Below, one piece after another: positions 20,850 through 28,786 of a stretch of DNA of 64,000 nt. The DNA comes from Tabrizicola fusiformis (GTDB lineage: Bacteria > Pseudomonadota > Alphaproteobacteria > Rhodobacterales > Rhodobacteraceae). Each line of letters begins with the position of its first letter. Positions within the stretch are counted from its first letter, which is position 1. Where the stretch lies: assembly GCF_013328815.1 (NCBI RefSeq), contig NZ_JABUHN010000010.1, positions 109,679 through 173,678 on the forward strand, in the 5' to 3' direction. The translations under genes and the position numbers were made by a program. The notes beneath the pieces are model-generated. The model searched no databases. It worked only from the letters and a program-made list of their open reading frames with translations, and was not told where the DNA came from.

Positions 20850-21335
20850 TCAGGCTTTCACGGCAGATTTGGGACGGCGGAACCACAGAACAGCGGCCCA
20901 GAGGATCAGCGCCAGCTCGGCCAGGGCGCTCCAATGGGTCAGGAAGGACAGGACCCAGTGCGACCGGGTGGCAGGCACCTCGACCAGCGCATAAAGCCGG
21001 TTGGAAAATGGCCAGAGCCACATTATGCTGCCCGCCAGCGTGTCGAGCACGAGGTGCAGGAAGACCGCGGCCAGAAACAGCGCGGCGGGCAACAGGACGC
21101 TCGGGGCAAAACGGCGGATCATCGGCAGGGCCAGCGCCGCGATGATCAGCCAGAAGCCGGGCGCGTGGACCCAATAGCGGTGGTGGTGAAAGGCGCGGTC
21201 GTCGATCAGGTAGAACCAGATCAGGTCCAGATCGGGAAAGACCGCACCCGCCAGCGTCGCCATCAGGGTCAGCCCTCGCGGCTGCCCGGCCAGACGTGCA
21301 AGCACATAACCCGATGGCAGATGCGCCAGGATCAC
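20850..21335 (-). CDS. YdjM-like membrane-bound metal-dependent hydrolase family protein
   Basis: 161 residues with four or five hydrophobic segments and the histidine/aspartate pattern of the YdjM/YvsG family: HLPSGYVLAR near the N terminus, FPDLDLIWFY, then a His-rich DDRAFHHHRYWVHAPGF and HLVLDTLAG. These residues could bind a metal near the membrane surface. The family is often called membrane-bound metal-dependent hydrolase, but an enzymatic activity is not firmly established. Start overlaps the stop of the DsbA-like gene (ATGA). Confidence 0.8.
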   Translation of the reverse strand: MILAHLPSGYVLARLAGQPRGLTLMATLAGAVFPDLDLIWFYLIDDRAFHHHRYWVHAPGFWLIIAALALPMIRRFAPSVLLPAALFLAAVFLHLVLDTLAGSIMWLWPFSNRLYALVEVPATRSHWVLSFLTHWSALAELALILWAAVLWFRRPKSAVKA

Positions 21336-21967
21336 CCGCGTTTCTCCGCCAGTTCTGCAATCACCTTGCCCCAGACCTCGGGCGGCTGCGCGCCCGAGAC
21401 GACATATTGCTGGGCGATCAGGAAGGTGGGAACGGCGCTGACCCCCTTCTTGCGGGCGTCCTGATCGCGGGCGCGGATGTCATCGGCATCGGCTTCGCTT
21501 TCCAGCAGCCGCAGGGTGACGGCTCGGTCCATCCCCGCCGCCGCCGCGATGTCGGCCAGCACGGCGCGGTTGCCGATGTCGCGGCCCTCTTTCCAATAGG
21601 CGCGGAACAGGGCCGAAACCAGCGGCGTCTGCCGCCCCTCAAGCCCCGCCCAATGGATCAGCCGGTGGGCATCCAGCGTGTTCGGAATGCGCTTGGGCAC
21701 GTCCGGGTCAAGGTCCACGCCATTCTGCCGGGCGATATCGCGCAACCGCTGATGCACACCGTCCACCTTGTCGGCGCCGCCGAAACGGTCGGCCAGATAC
21801 TGGCGCTTGTCCACCCCCGCCGCGGGCATGTCGGGGTTGAGCTGGAACGGATGCCATTCAATGCGGAAGGGATGCTCCGGCGCCGCCTCAAGCGCGCGGT
21901 CAAGATTGGCCTTGCCCAGATAGCACCAGGGGCAGACGGGATCGGAAAAGATATCAAGACGGATCAT
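21332..21967 (-). CDS. DsbA family oxidoreductase (FrnE-like)
   Basis: A 211-residue thioredoxin-fold protein with the redox motif CPWC (Cys12-Cys15) in FSDPVCPWCYLGK, a helical insertion, and the cis-proline loop SAVPTFLI. This pattern belongs to the cytoplasmic DsbA-like/FrnE and 2-hydroxychromene-2-carboxylate isomerase group. There is no signal peptide, so a cytoplasmic dithiol oxidoreductase is more likely than a periplasmic DsbA. ATG 21967 overlaps the end of the acyl-CoA synthetase by 14 bases. The frame stays open upstream inside the ligase gene, but that part does not look like this family. Confidence 0.88.
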   Translation of the reverse strand: MIRLDIFSDPVCPWCYLGKANLDRALEAAPEHPFRIEWHPFQLNPDMPAAGVDKRQYLADRFGGADKVDGVHQRLRDIARQNGVDLDPDVPKRIPNTLDAHRLIHWAGLEGRQTPLVSALFRAYWKEGRDIGNRAVLADIAAAAGMDRAVTLRLLESEADADDIRARDQDARKKGVSAVPTFLIAQQYVVSGAQPPEVWGKVIAELAEKRG

Positions 21968-23426
21968 CGGCGGACTCCAGTTCCGCGCGCAGGGCGCGGC
22001 GGTTGAGCTTGGCATTGGCATTGCGGGGCAGGGCGGGCAGGCGGCGGTAAAGCCGGGGCTGTTTCCAGCGGGCAAGGCTCTGATCGGCACGCGCGATCAG
22101 CGCGGGCTCCAGATCGGCAGCGGCGACATAGGCGCAGGCGATCACGCTGACGCCGGGGCGCAGCGCGATCTCGCAGACGGCCAGATCGGTGACACCTTCG
22201 GCCCCGGCCAGCGCGCCCTCCACCTCAAGCGGTGAAACGCGAAAGCCGCCGGGGTTCATCATGTCATCGGCGCGGCCAAGAAAGCGCAGGGCGCCGTCCG
22301 GCCCCGCTTCGGCCAGATCGCCGGTCAGGAACCAGTCGCCGTCAAACCGTGCCGCCGTCGCCTCGGGCGCATCGAGATAGCCCAGCATCAGACCGGGGTC
22401 GCTGCGGTGCAGGGCGATCTGGCCGTCGATCAGCCGCAACTGCCGTCCGGGCTGCGGATAGCCGGTGAACCCTTCGGGCGCCGGACGCGCCGGATTGCCC
22501 GACAGATAGGTCGAGCATTCCGACATCCCCAGCGCCTCGTGCAGGTCGGTGCCGGTCGCCCGGCGCCACTGGTCGCGCAAGCTGGGCGCCAACGCCTCCC
22601 CCGCCACCAGCCCGTGGCGCAGCCGGGGCAGGGCGGGCACGGGTGCCTTCAGCATCTGCCGGATCACCCCCGGGGCGGCGGCAAGGATCGTGGCATCGAA
22701 CCGCTTCATCAGCAAAGGCAGTTGCGCCGGCATCACCCCCGGCCCCGGGATCAGCGCCGTGGCACCGTTCACCCAAGGGTCCAAAAGGCCGGTGCCCAGC
22801 GTGAAGGTCCAGTTGAAGGCCCCGGCGTGCAGCAGCCGGTCACCCTCGCCCAACCCCTCCCAGCCCTGATGCATCATCCCCCGCGCCCAAAGCGCACGGT
22901 GGGCATGGGCCACGGCCAGCGGCGCCCCCGTGCTGCCCGAGGTGAAGACGATATAGGCCAGCCGGTCTGGGTCGCCCATCGCCCAGTCACAGGGCGGCAA
23001 AGCCTCGGCCGCCAGAACCTCGGCCGCCGTCATGACCGGCGCCGGATGATCGGGCAGCGCCACACCCGCCTCGGCCAGCACCAGCGCCGGGGCGATCCGC
23101 GCCGCAAGCCGCGTCACCTCCGGCCCGGTCAGCGCAGCCGAGGTCGGCACCGGCACCAGACCCGCCGCGATGGCCCCCAGAAACCCCACCGGAAAGGCCG
23201 CCGAATTGCCCAGACGCAGCAGCACCCGCTCGCCCGGCAGCAACCCCCGCGCCAGAAGCGCACTGCCAAAGCCGCGCACCGCCGCCTCAAGCCGGCCATA
23301 GCTCCAGCGTTCGGCCCCCTGCGGCCGGATCACCTGCAAGGCCGATTTGTCGGCCAGCGCCCCGGCCCGCGCCAAGGCATGGGCGGCCAGATTGAACGGC
23401 GCGGGGCAGGGCGGAAAGCGGTCCAT
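21954..23426 (-). CDS. AMP-dependent acyl-CoA synthetase/ligase
   Basis: A 490-residue member of the ANL superfamily: P-loop FTSGSTGAP (161-169), GMSECS (300-305) for adenylate binding, WFLTGDL around 365-371, and the C-terminal catalytic lysine in NAKLNR (Lys473). Such enzymes make an acyl-adenylate and then a CoA thioester. The length and motif spacing suit a short or aromatic carboxylate ligase, but the substrate is unknown. ATG 23426 follows a GGGGGG stretch acting as ribosome binding site. It is the first gene of the four-gene minus-strand run, with a repeat element in its upstream region. Confidence 0.9.
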   Translation of the reverse strand: MDRFPPCPAPFNLAAHALARAGALADKSALQVIRPQGAERWSYGRLEAAVRGFGSALLARGLLPGERVLLRLGNSAAFPVGFLGAIAAGLVPVPTSAALTGPEVTRLAARIAPALVLAEAGVALPDHPAPVMTAAEVLAAEALPPCDWAMGDPDRLAYIVFTSGSTGAPLAVAHAHRALWARGMMHQGWEGLGEGDRLLHAGAFNWTFTLGTGLLDPWVNGATALIPGPGVMPAQLPLLMKRFDATILAAAPGVIRQMLKAPVPALPRLRHGLVAGEALAPSLRDQWRRATGTDLHEALGMSECSTYLSGNPARPAPEGFTGYPQPGRQLRLIDGQIALHRSDPGLMLGYLDAPEATAARFDGDWFLTGDLAEAGPDGALRFLGRADDMMNPGGFRVSPLEVEGALAGAEGVTDLAVCEIALRPGVSVIACAYVAAADLEPALIARADQSLARWKQPRLYRRLPALPRNANAKLNRRALRAELESADDPS

Positions 23427-23494
23427 GCCCCCCGTTACCGCCCCGCCCGGCCCCCGGCAAGCGCCGCCCGCGCACAAACCTGCCGCAACTCCGT

Positions 23495-23529
23495 GCATTT
23501 GCCCTTCTTCAAATACTCCCGCCGGAGGC
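23495..23529. repeat. AAATACTCC-type intergenic repeat (locus 1)
   Basis: Single arm of the second dispersed repeat family: TGCATTTGCCCTTCTTCAAA runs into TACTCCCGCCGGAGG. The same string, or its inverted copy, occurs at 29597-29675 and 56107-56186. The end CCGCCGGAGG can pair with itself weakly. It lies in the divergent gap between the acyl-CoA synthetase (minus) and the XRE-cupin regulator (plus), within the region expected to hold both promoters. Confidence 0.75.
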
Positions 23530-23597
23530 CCCGGCCCGCCCCGGGCGCTCCCCTCAGCCGCTTGCAACAAGGCAAGGTTCTGCTAAGGCATAGGCCC

Positions 23598-24218
23598 ATG
23601 TCCAGCGATCCCAAACGCCTGATCCGCATTGCCCGCGAGACCGGCCCGGCCCCTTCGGTCGAGCCGATGGACCTTGGCCCGCGTGTGCGTGAATTGCGCA
23701 AGGCCAAGGGCTGGACGCTGGAACAGGCGGCGGCGCAGGCGGGGCTGGCGCGCTCGACCCTCTCCAAGATCGAGAACGGCCAGATGTCGCCCACCTATGA
23801 GGCGCTGAAGAAGCTGGCGCAGGGCATGGATATGTCCGTGCCGCAGCTTTTCACCCCGCCCTCCAAGGCGCAGGTCTCGGGCCGCATTTCGGTGACGAAA
23901 TCGGGCGAGGGGATGGCCCATGCCACCACCACCTACGAACATGAACTCCTTGCCGGCGCGCTGACGAAAAAGCAGATGCTGCCCTACCGCGCCACGATCC
24001 GCGCCCGCAGCATGGAGGAATTCGACGGCTGGGTGCGCCATGACGGCGAGGAGTTTCTGTTCGTTCTGACCGGGGTGATCCGGCTTTACACCGAATTTTA
24101 CGAGCCGGTCGAGTTGCGCCGCGGTGACAGCGCCTATTACGACGCCTCGATGGGCCATAACGTGGTTTCGGTTTCCGATGATGATGCGACGATCCTCTGG
24201 GTGACATCGCTGACCTGA
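23598..24218 (+). CDS. XRE-family transcriptional regulator with C-terminal cupin
   Basis: A 206-residue two-domain regulator: a Cro/C1-type helix-turn-helix at about 27-82 (LGPRVRELRKAKGWTLEQAAAQAGLARSTLSKIENGQMSPT) and a C-terminal cupin barrel (DGEEFLFVLTGVIRL ... VELRRGDSAYYDASMGHNVVS). Regulators of this plan sense small molecules through the cupin and often control metabolism of amino acids, polyamines or other nitrogen compounds. ATG 23598 is the only start giving this architecture. It is divergent from the acyl-CoA synthetase, a plausible target, and is followed after 105 bases by the phosphoesterase-kinase pair. Confidence 0.9.
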   Translation: MSSDPKRLIRIARETGPAPSVEPMDLGPRVRELRKAKGWTLEQAAAQAGLARSTLSKIENGQMSPTYEALKKLAQGMDMSVPQLFTPPSKAQVSGRISVTKSGEGMAHATTTYEHELLAGALTKKQMLPYRATIRARSMEEFDGWVRHDGEEFLFVLTGVIRLYTEFYEPVELRRGDSAYYDASMGHNVVSVSDDDATILWVTSLT

Positions 24219-24323
24219 AAACCCTGCGTCAGCGGGACATAGCGTCGCGGTGACGCGCCGCCGCAGAGCGCCTAGGCTGGCCCGGGGACGATGCCGCGGT
24301 GCTGCGTCGGAGGGGGAGAGTGA

Positions 24324-25064
24324 ATGCGTCTGGCCATCCTGACCGATATCCACGCCAACCGCGAGGCATTCGAGGCCGTGCTGGCCGATCTGACCCTGCG
24401 CAAGCCCGACCGCATCGTGTTTCTGGGCGATCTGGTCGGCTATGGCCCTGATCCGGGCTGGTGTGTGGACAAGGTGGCGGCGCTGGTGGCGCAGGGCGCC
24501 CTTGCGGTGCGCGGCAACCATGACCGCGCCGTCGGTGTCGCCGATGGCGCGCTGAACGCCAATGCCCGCCGGGTGATCGACTGGACGGTGAACCGGCTGA
24601 CCGCACCGCAGAAGCTGTTTCTGGAAGACCTGCCGCTGACCGCGACCGAAGGCGATGTCCTCTTCGTCCATGCCAGCGCCAATGATCCGCAGGACTGGAT
24701 CTATGTCACCGGCGAGGCCAAGGCGATGCCCAGCTTTCGCGTCTCGGACGCCCGGGTGATCCTTGTCGGCCATGTCCACCGGCCGCAGCTTTACAGCTGC
24801 GATCTTGCGGGCCGGGTGATGGGTCATCCGGTGGTGCAGGGGCAGGCGGTGCCGCTGATCCGCTCGCGCCGCTGGCTGGCGGTGGTGGGCTCGGTCGGGC
24901 AGCCGCGCGACGGGGCGGCGCTGGCGGGCTATGCCATGCTCGATACCGACAAGAACGAGCTGACCTTTCGCCGGGTGCCCTATGACGCGGCCACCACCGC
25001 GCGCAAGGTGCGGGCGGCGGGCCTGCCCGAGGCGCTGGCCTCGCGGCTGATCAAGGGGGAATGA
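24324..25064 (+). CDS. Metallophosphoesterase
   Basis: A 246-residue calcineurin-like phosphoesterase with all metal-binding blocks: D8-x-H10 (TDIHAN), GDLVGYG (Asp36), GNHD (Asn65-His66-Asp67), a later VHASANDP and GHVHRP. The N-terminal DIHANREA and overall plan match the small bacterial phosphoprotein/phosphodiesterase group. ATG 24324 is preceded by a strong GGAGGGGGAGAG. The stop is three bases from the start of a Ser/Thr kinase gene, so the two are cotranscribed. A reasonable inference is that it opposes the kinase as a phosphatase, but cyclic-nucleotide or other substrates are not excluded. Confidence 0.9.
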   Translation: MRLAILTDIHANREAFEAVLADLTLRKPDRIVFLGDLVGYGPDPGWCVDKVAALVAQGALAVRGNHDRAVGVADGALNANARRVIDWTVNRLTAPQKLFLEDLPLTATEGDVLFVHASANDPQDWIYVTGEAKAMPSFRVSDARVILVGHVHRPQLYSCDLAGRVMGHPVVQGQAVPLIRSRRWLAVVGSVGQPRDGAALAGYAMLDTDKNELTFRRVPYDAATTARKVRAAGLPEALASRLIKGE

Positions 25065-25067
25065 CCG

Positions 25068-26489
25068 ATGCAGCAGATCAAGCCGCAACCGGGCCTTGAG
25101 ATTGACGGCTTCACCTTGGGCGAGCAATTGCACAAGGGCGGCTTCGCCACGGTCTGGGAGGTGACGCATCCGCTCTACCGCACGCCGATGGTGATGAAGA
25201 TTCCCACCATTCTGGACGGCTACGACGGCCCGACGATTGTGGGCTTCGAGGTGGAGCAGATGATCATGCCCCGCCTGACCGGCCCGCATGTGCCGCGCGT
25301 GATGGGCGAGGGCGATTTTTCGCGCATGGCCTATATCGTGACCGAACGCATCCCCGGCGGCTCGATGCACCAATTGGTCAAACGCGCGCCGCTGCCGCTG
25401 GACGAGGTGATCGAGGCGGCGGCGCGCATGGCGCAGGCGGTGGCCGACCTGCACCGCCAGCATGTAATCCACCTTGACCTGAAACCCGACAACTTCCTGC
25501 AACGCGAAACCGGCGAGATGGTGCTGGTCGATTACGGCCTGTCGCGGCATGATGAATTGCCCGATCTGCTGGCCGAGGAATTCACCATTCCGATGGGCAC
25601 CTTCCCCTATATCGCGCCCGAGCAATATCTGCGCCAGCGCGGCGATCTGCGCAGCGATCTTTATGCGCTGGGGGCGATGATCTATCAGATGGCCACCGGC
25701 AAACTGCCCTTTGGCGAGCCGGAAAAGCTGTCACAGGTCCGCGAGCGGCTGTGGCGCGATCCGGTGCCACCGCGGGCGCTGCGCACGGAAATCCCCGAAT
25801 GGCTGCAAGAGATCATCCTGCGCGCGCTGGAGGTGGACCCGGCCCGGCGCTATCAGTCGGCGGCGCAGATGATCTTTGACCTGACCCATCCGCGGCAGGT
25901 CAAGATCACCGAGCGCGGCCACAAACTGGCGCAGGACGGGTTCTGGACAGTCTGGAAACGCAAGCGCGCGATGAAGGGCGTCAAGGGTTTTGGCGCCCCG
26001 GTCTCGACCGCCGCCCATGGCGACCGCGCGCCAATCCTGCTGGTCGCCGTCGATCTGGCGCCGGAAATGGAGGCGCTGTCGGCGGCCCTCTTTTCCTCGG
26101 TCAAGCGGATGCTGGTGATCACGCCCGAGGCGCGGGTGGCTTGCGTCAATGTCATCAAGACGGCGCGGCTGGGCATCGACCAGACGACGGATGATGACGG
26201 CAACCACCTGCATGTCTCGCGGCTTGTGGCGCTGCGCGGCTGGGCCGAGGGGATCGAACTGCCCGATGACCGGCTGACCTATACCATTCTGGAAAACACC
26301 GATCCGGCCAGCGCGATCCTCGACCATGCCGAAGCGGTGCAGGCCGACCACCTGATGATGGGCGCGCGTGGCCATTCCACGACGCGGCGCTTTCTCGGTT
26401 CCGTCTCGGCGCGGGTGGTGGCCGAGGCGCATTGCTCGGTCACCGTGATCCGGCTGAAGGACGGCGCCCGCACAGCAGACGCCGCCTGA
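25068..26489 (+). CDS. Ser/Thr protein kinase fused to a universal stress protein domain
   Basis: 473 residues with no membrane segment. Residues about 15-270 form a Hanks-type kinase: glycine loop LHKGGFATVW, Lys44, catalytic HLDLKPDN (135-142), DYG (155-157, in place of DFG) and APE (183-185). Residues about 325-465 form a UspA-type nucleotide-binding fold (ILLVAVDLAPEMEAL at its first strand; MGARGHSTTRRFLGSVS as the phosphate loop; SVTVIRLKDG as the last strand). All catalytic kinase residues appear intact. The fusion suggests that ATP/AMP state or stress modulates kinase activity. Its gene follows the phosphoesterase gene by three bases. Targets are unknown. Confidence 0.92.
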   Translation: MQQIKPQPGLEIDGFTLGEQLHKGGFATVWEVTHPLYRTPMVMKIPTILDGYDGPTIVGFEVEQMIMPRLTGPHVPRVMGEGDFSRMAYIVTERIPGGSMHQLVKRAPLPLDEVIEAAARMAQAVADLHRQHVIHLDLKPDNFLQRETGEMVLVDYGLSRHDELPDLLAEEFTIPMGTFPYIAPEQYLRQRGDLRSDLYALGAMIYQMATGKLPFGEPEKLSQVRERLWRDPVPPRALRTEIPEWLQEIILRALEVDPARRYQSAAQMIFDLTHPRQVKITERGHKLAQDGFWTVWKRKRAMKGVKGFGAPVSTAAHGDRAPILLVAVDLAPEMEALSAALFSSVKRMLVITPEARVACVNVIKTARLGIDQTTDDDGNHLHVSRLVALRGWAEGIELPDDRLTYTILENTDPASAILDHAEAVQADHLMMGARGHSTTRRFLGSVSARVVAEAHCSVTVIRLKDGARTADAA

Positions 26490-26503
26490 TACCCCGGGGG
26501 GAG

Positions 26504-26571
26504 GCGGAGTTTTCGACAACTCCGCTGCGGAGCCTTCAAAGGCTCCGGTCCGATGTCTTCGAAGACATCGG
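26504..26571. terminator. Cluster of three tandem hairpins between convergent genes
   Basis: Three perfect inverted repeats sit end to end: 26504-26525 (GCGGAGTT/AACTCCGC), 26529-26546 (GGAGCCTT/AAGGCTCC) and 26550-26571, an uninterrupted 22-base palindrome centred on TTCGAA. They fill the gap between the kinase gene (plus) and the entericidin-like gene (minus), so they probably end transcription from both sides. No T run follows any of them. Confidence 0.7.
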
Positions 26572-26582
26572 TGCCCGGCCCC

Positions 26583-26696
26583 TCAGTTGAACCAGCCCTG
26601 AACGGTGCGCGCGCCGCCAGAGACATCTTCGCCCGCGCCTGCAATCGTGTTGCAGGCGCCCAAGGTGATCAGCGCCAAGAGCGCAAGTTTCTTCAT
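26583..26696 (-). CDS. Entericidin-like small lipoprotein
   Basis: A 37-residue peptide, MKKLALLALITLGACN followed by TIAGAGEDVSGGARTVQGWF. A charged start, a hydrophobic stretch and a lipobox (LGAC, Cys15) give a mature lipopeptide of only 23 residues. The motif CNTIAGAGEDV matches the entericidin A/B (EcnAB) family; in E. coli, EcnB is a bacteriolytic lipoprotein and EcnA its antidote. Its ATG overlaps the stop of the upstream peptide-binding protein gene (ATGA), so the two are translationally coupled. It is short enough to be missed by routine gene calling. Confidence 0.85.
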   Translation of the reverse strand: MKKLALLALITLGACNTIAGAGEDVSGGARTVQGWFN

Positions 26697-28519
26697 TCCT
26701 GAACCCACCAGACATCGGGCTGAAAGCCCAGCCAATCGCCGTAAAGCGGCACATGGTCAGGATAATGCAGGCTCTTGGCATAGGCCAGACGCGAGACCGG
26801 CGAATAACCGAACGGCACCACATAACGCCCCGAAATCAGCACCCGGTCCAGCGCCTGCACCGTCTGGGTAAAGGCTTCCGGCGTGTCCGCGGTCAGCATG
26901 GTGGCGATCAGCCCGTCCACGGCGGGCGAATTGACCCCCATCCAGTTGCGCGACCCCGGCTCGTTCACCCCGCTCGAACCCCAGTAGAGCGTCTGCTCAT
27001 TGCCGGGCGACAGCGACAGCGACCGGATGTAATGCGTCATGTCAAAGTCAAAGCCGGTGGTGCGTTCCTTGTATTGCGCCGAATCGACCACGGTCACCTT
27101 GGCGGCAATGCCAAGGGCCTTCAGCGCCTCGACATAGATGTTTGCCGTGGCGATGCTGTCGTCGGCACCGATCTGCAACAGGATTTCAAAGGCGAAAGGT
27201 TCGCCCGCCGCATTCGCCAGCACGCCGTCCTGCACCGTCCAGCCCGCCTCTTCCAGCAGGGCCGTCGCCTTGCGCAGCCCGGCGCGGTTGGTCACGCTGC
27301 CATCGCTGACCGGAAGGGAATAGCCCTCCAGCGCGCCGGGCAGGAGGCTGTCCTTATAGGGCTCAAGCAGCGCCAGAACCGGCCCGGCAGCCGGATTGGT
27401 CACATCGCCCGCCAGAACCGAATTGCCGAAATACGAGCTGATCCGGGGCAGGGCGCCCGCGTTCAGCGTCTGGTTCACCAGTTCAAAGTTGAAAGTTTGG
27501 ATCAGCGCCTCACGCACGCGCCAGTCGGCAAAGACCGGCTTGCGCATGTTGAAGGCAAAGCCCTCGATCCCCGAGGGGCGGGAATGCGGGATTTCCGCCT
27601 TGATCACATCGCCCGAGGCAATCGCCGGGAAATCATAGTTGGCCGCCCATTTTGCCGGGTTCGCCTCGCGGTAGCTCATGATGTCGCCGGCCTTGAACGC
27701 CTCGAACACCACCAGACTGTCGCCGAAATACTCATAGCGGATTTCGCCGATGTTATAGAGACCGCGGTTGAACGGCAGATCCTTGCCCCACCAGTCGGGG
27801 TTCTTCTTGTAAGCAATCGCGCGGCCCGGCTCGAAGCTGTCGATCACATAGGGGCCGGAACCGATGGGCGCCTCAAGCCCGGCCACGGTGAAATCCTTGC
27901 CCTCCCACTGCGCCTTTTTCAGGATCGGCCGCAGGCCGAGGATCAGCGGCAATTCGCGGTCTTCGGTGTTGAAGGTGAAGCGCACGCTGCGCGGGCCGGT
28001 CTGTTCGGATTTGGCGATCTTCTTCCAGGCGGCGGAATAGCGGGTATGGCCATCGACCCCCAGCTTTTCGAAGGACCAGATCACATCCTCGACCGTCACC
28101 GGGCTGCCGTCCGAGAATCGGACGCCCTCCCGCAGGGTGAATTCCACCCATGTCCGGGCCGGATCCGTCTCGACCGATTCGGCCAGAAGGCCGTAAAGCG
28201 TGAAGGGTTCGTCATAGTTGCGGCCCATCAGCGTTTCGACCGTCAGCGCGGCGATGCCGGTGGCGGGCGAACCCTTGACGATGAAGGGATTGAGCGAATC
28301 ATAGCTGCCCGCCTCGCCTAGCACGATGCGGCCGCCCTGCGGGGCATCGGGGTTCGCCTGCGGCAGCGACACAAAATCGGGTGGAAGCGCCGGTTCGCCA
28401 TACATAGCTATGCCGTGGCGCGGTTCGGCCCCTGCCGCCGCAGCCGCCAGACCGAGAATCGCCGCCGCCCCGAGCGCCCGCAGGCCAAGGCGCAAGGGTG
28501 TGAAAAAATCCTGTTTCAT
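26693..28519 (-). CDS. ABC transporter extracellular solute-binding protein, family 5 (YejA-like)
   Basis: A 608-residue periplasmic binding protein with a signal peptide (hydrophobic core around residues 12-30, likely cut near AAAGA-EP). The mature protein carries the family-5 pattern: GGRIVLGEAGSYDSLNPFIVKG, EFTLREGVRFSDGSPVTVEDV, GSGPYVIDSFEPGR and FNMRKPVFADWRVREAL. It resembles YejA-type proteins that bind oligopeptides or peptide antibiotics such as microcin C. ATG 28519 is chosen as it starts the signal peptide; a frame opens earlier, but without one. No permease or ATPase genes are adjacent, so the rest of the transporter must be encoded elsewhere. Confidence 0.9.
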   Translation of the reverse strand: MKQDFFTPLRLGLRALGAAAILGLAAAAAGAEPRHGIAMYGEPALPPDFVSLPQANPDAPQGGRIVLGEAGSYDSLNPFIVKGSPATGIAALTVETLMGRNYDEPFTLYGLLAESVETDPARTWVEFTLREGVRFSDGSPVTVEDVIWSFEKLGVDGHTRYSAAWKKIAKSEQTGPRSVRFTFNTEDRELPLILGLRPILKKAQWEGKDFTVAGLEAPIGSGPYVIDSFEPGRAIAYKKNPDWWGKDLPFNRGLYNIGEIRYEYFGDSLVVFEAFKAGDIMSYREANPAKWAANYDFPAIASGDVIKAEIPHSRPSGIEGFAFNMRKPVFADWRVREALIQTFNFELVNQTLNAGALPRISSYFGNSVLAGDVTNPAAGPVLALLEPYKDSLLPGALEGYSLPVSDGSVTNRAGLRKATALLEEAGWTVQDGVLANAAGEPFAFEILLQIGADDSIATANIYVEALKALGIAAKVTVVDSAQYKERTTGFDFDMTHYIRSLSLSPGNEQTLYWGSSGVNEPGSRNWMGVNSPAVDGLIATMLTADTPEAFTQTVQALDRVLISGRYVVPFGYSPVSRLAYAKSLHYPDHVPLYGDWLGFQPDVWWVQE

Positions 28520-28597
28520 TCCGGCAACAATCCTCCGCCGCGTGGTTTTCTTGACCACCAGCCTAAGACGGCTTGCCAGCCAATTCAAACTTTTAGC

Positions 28598-28626
28598 TTG
28601 GATAGCTCAGAAAGGCGGCGTATAAG
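28598..28626 (+). promoter_or_regulatory. Predicted promoter of the small RNA
   Basis: TTGGAT (28598-28603) and TATAAG (28621-28626) are separated by exactly 17 bases, a good match to a housekeeping promoter, with expected start near 28633. CTTG at 28597 followed 18 bases later by CGTAT also partly resembles the alphaproteobacterial heat-shock (RpoH) promoter. It points away from the divergent peptide-binding protein gene and no protein gene follows before a strong terminator. Confidence 0.6.
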
Positions 28627-28632
28627 ATGCTT

Positions 28633-28708
28633 ACTGCTCGATAGGTTTCTTGCCTGTATGAAACCTGCCTCAATGACTTAACGCCGGCCTCGCGCCGGCG
28701 TTTTTTTT
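28633..28708 (+). ncRNA. Candidate small regulatory RNA (about 76 nt)
   Basis: Between a predicted promoter and an intrinsic terminator lies a short stretch with no open reading frame worth the name. It can fold into a first hairpin (AGGTTTC 28643-28649 with GAAACCT 28660-28666, 10-base loop TTGCCTGTAT) and the terminator hairpin, with single-stranded linker TGCCTCAATGACTTA between them. A U-rich 3' end after a stable hairpin is typical of Hfq-binding RNAs, and hfq is in this window. I do not recognise it as any named Rhodobacter RNA. Confidence 0.6.
28681..28708 (+). terminator. Rho-independent terminator of the small RNA
   Basis: ACGCCGGC (28681-28688), a 5-base loop, GCCGGCGT (28694-28701) and a run of eight T (28701-28708). 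This is a strong plus-strand intrinsic terminator. No plus-strand protein gene ends upstream of it; the nearest upstream gene is on the other strand. Confidence 0.9.
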
Positions 28709-28786
28709 GGCATTGCACACGGGCTCGTGGCTTTCCTTTGCAGGTGCAGCATGTAGGCTGGCGCCGAACCAGAAAAGGAGGCTCCC

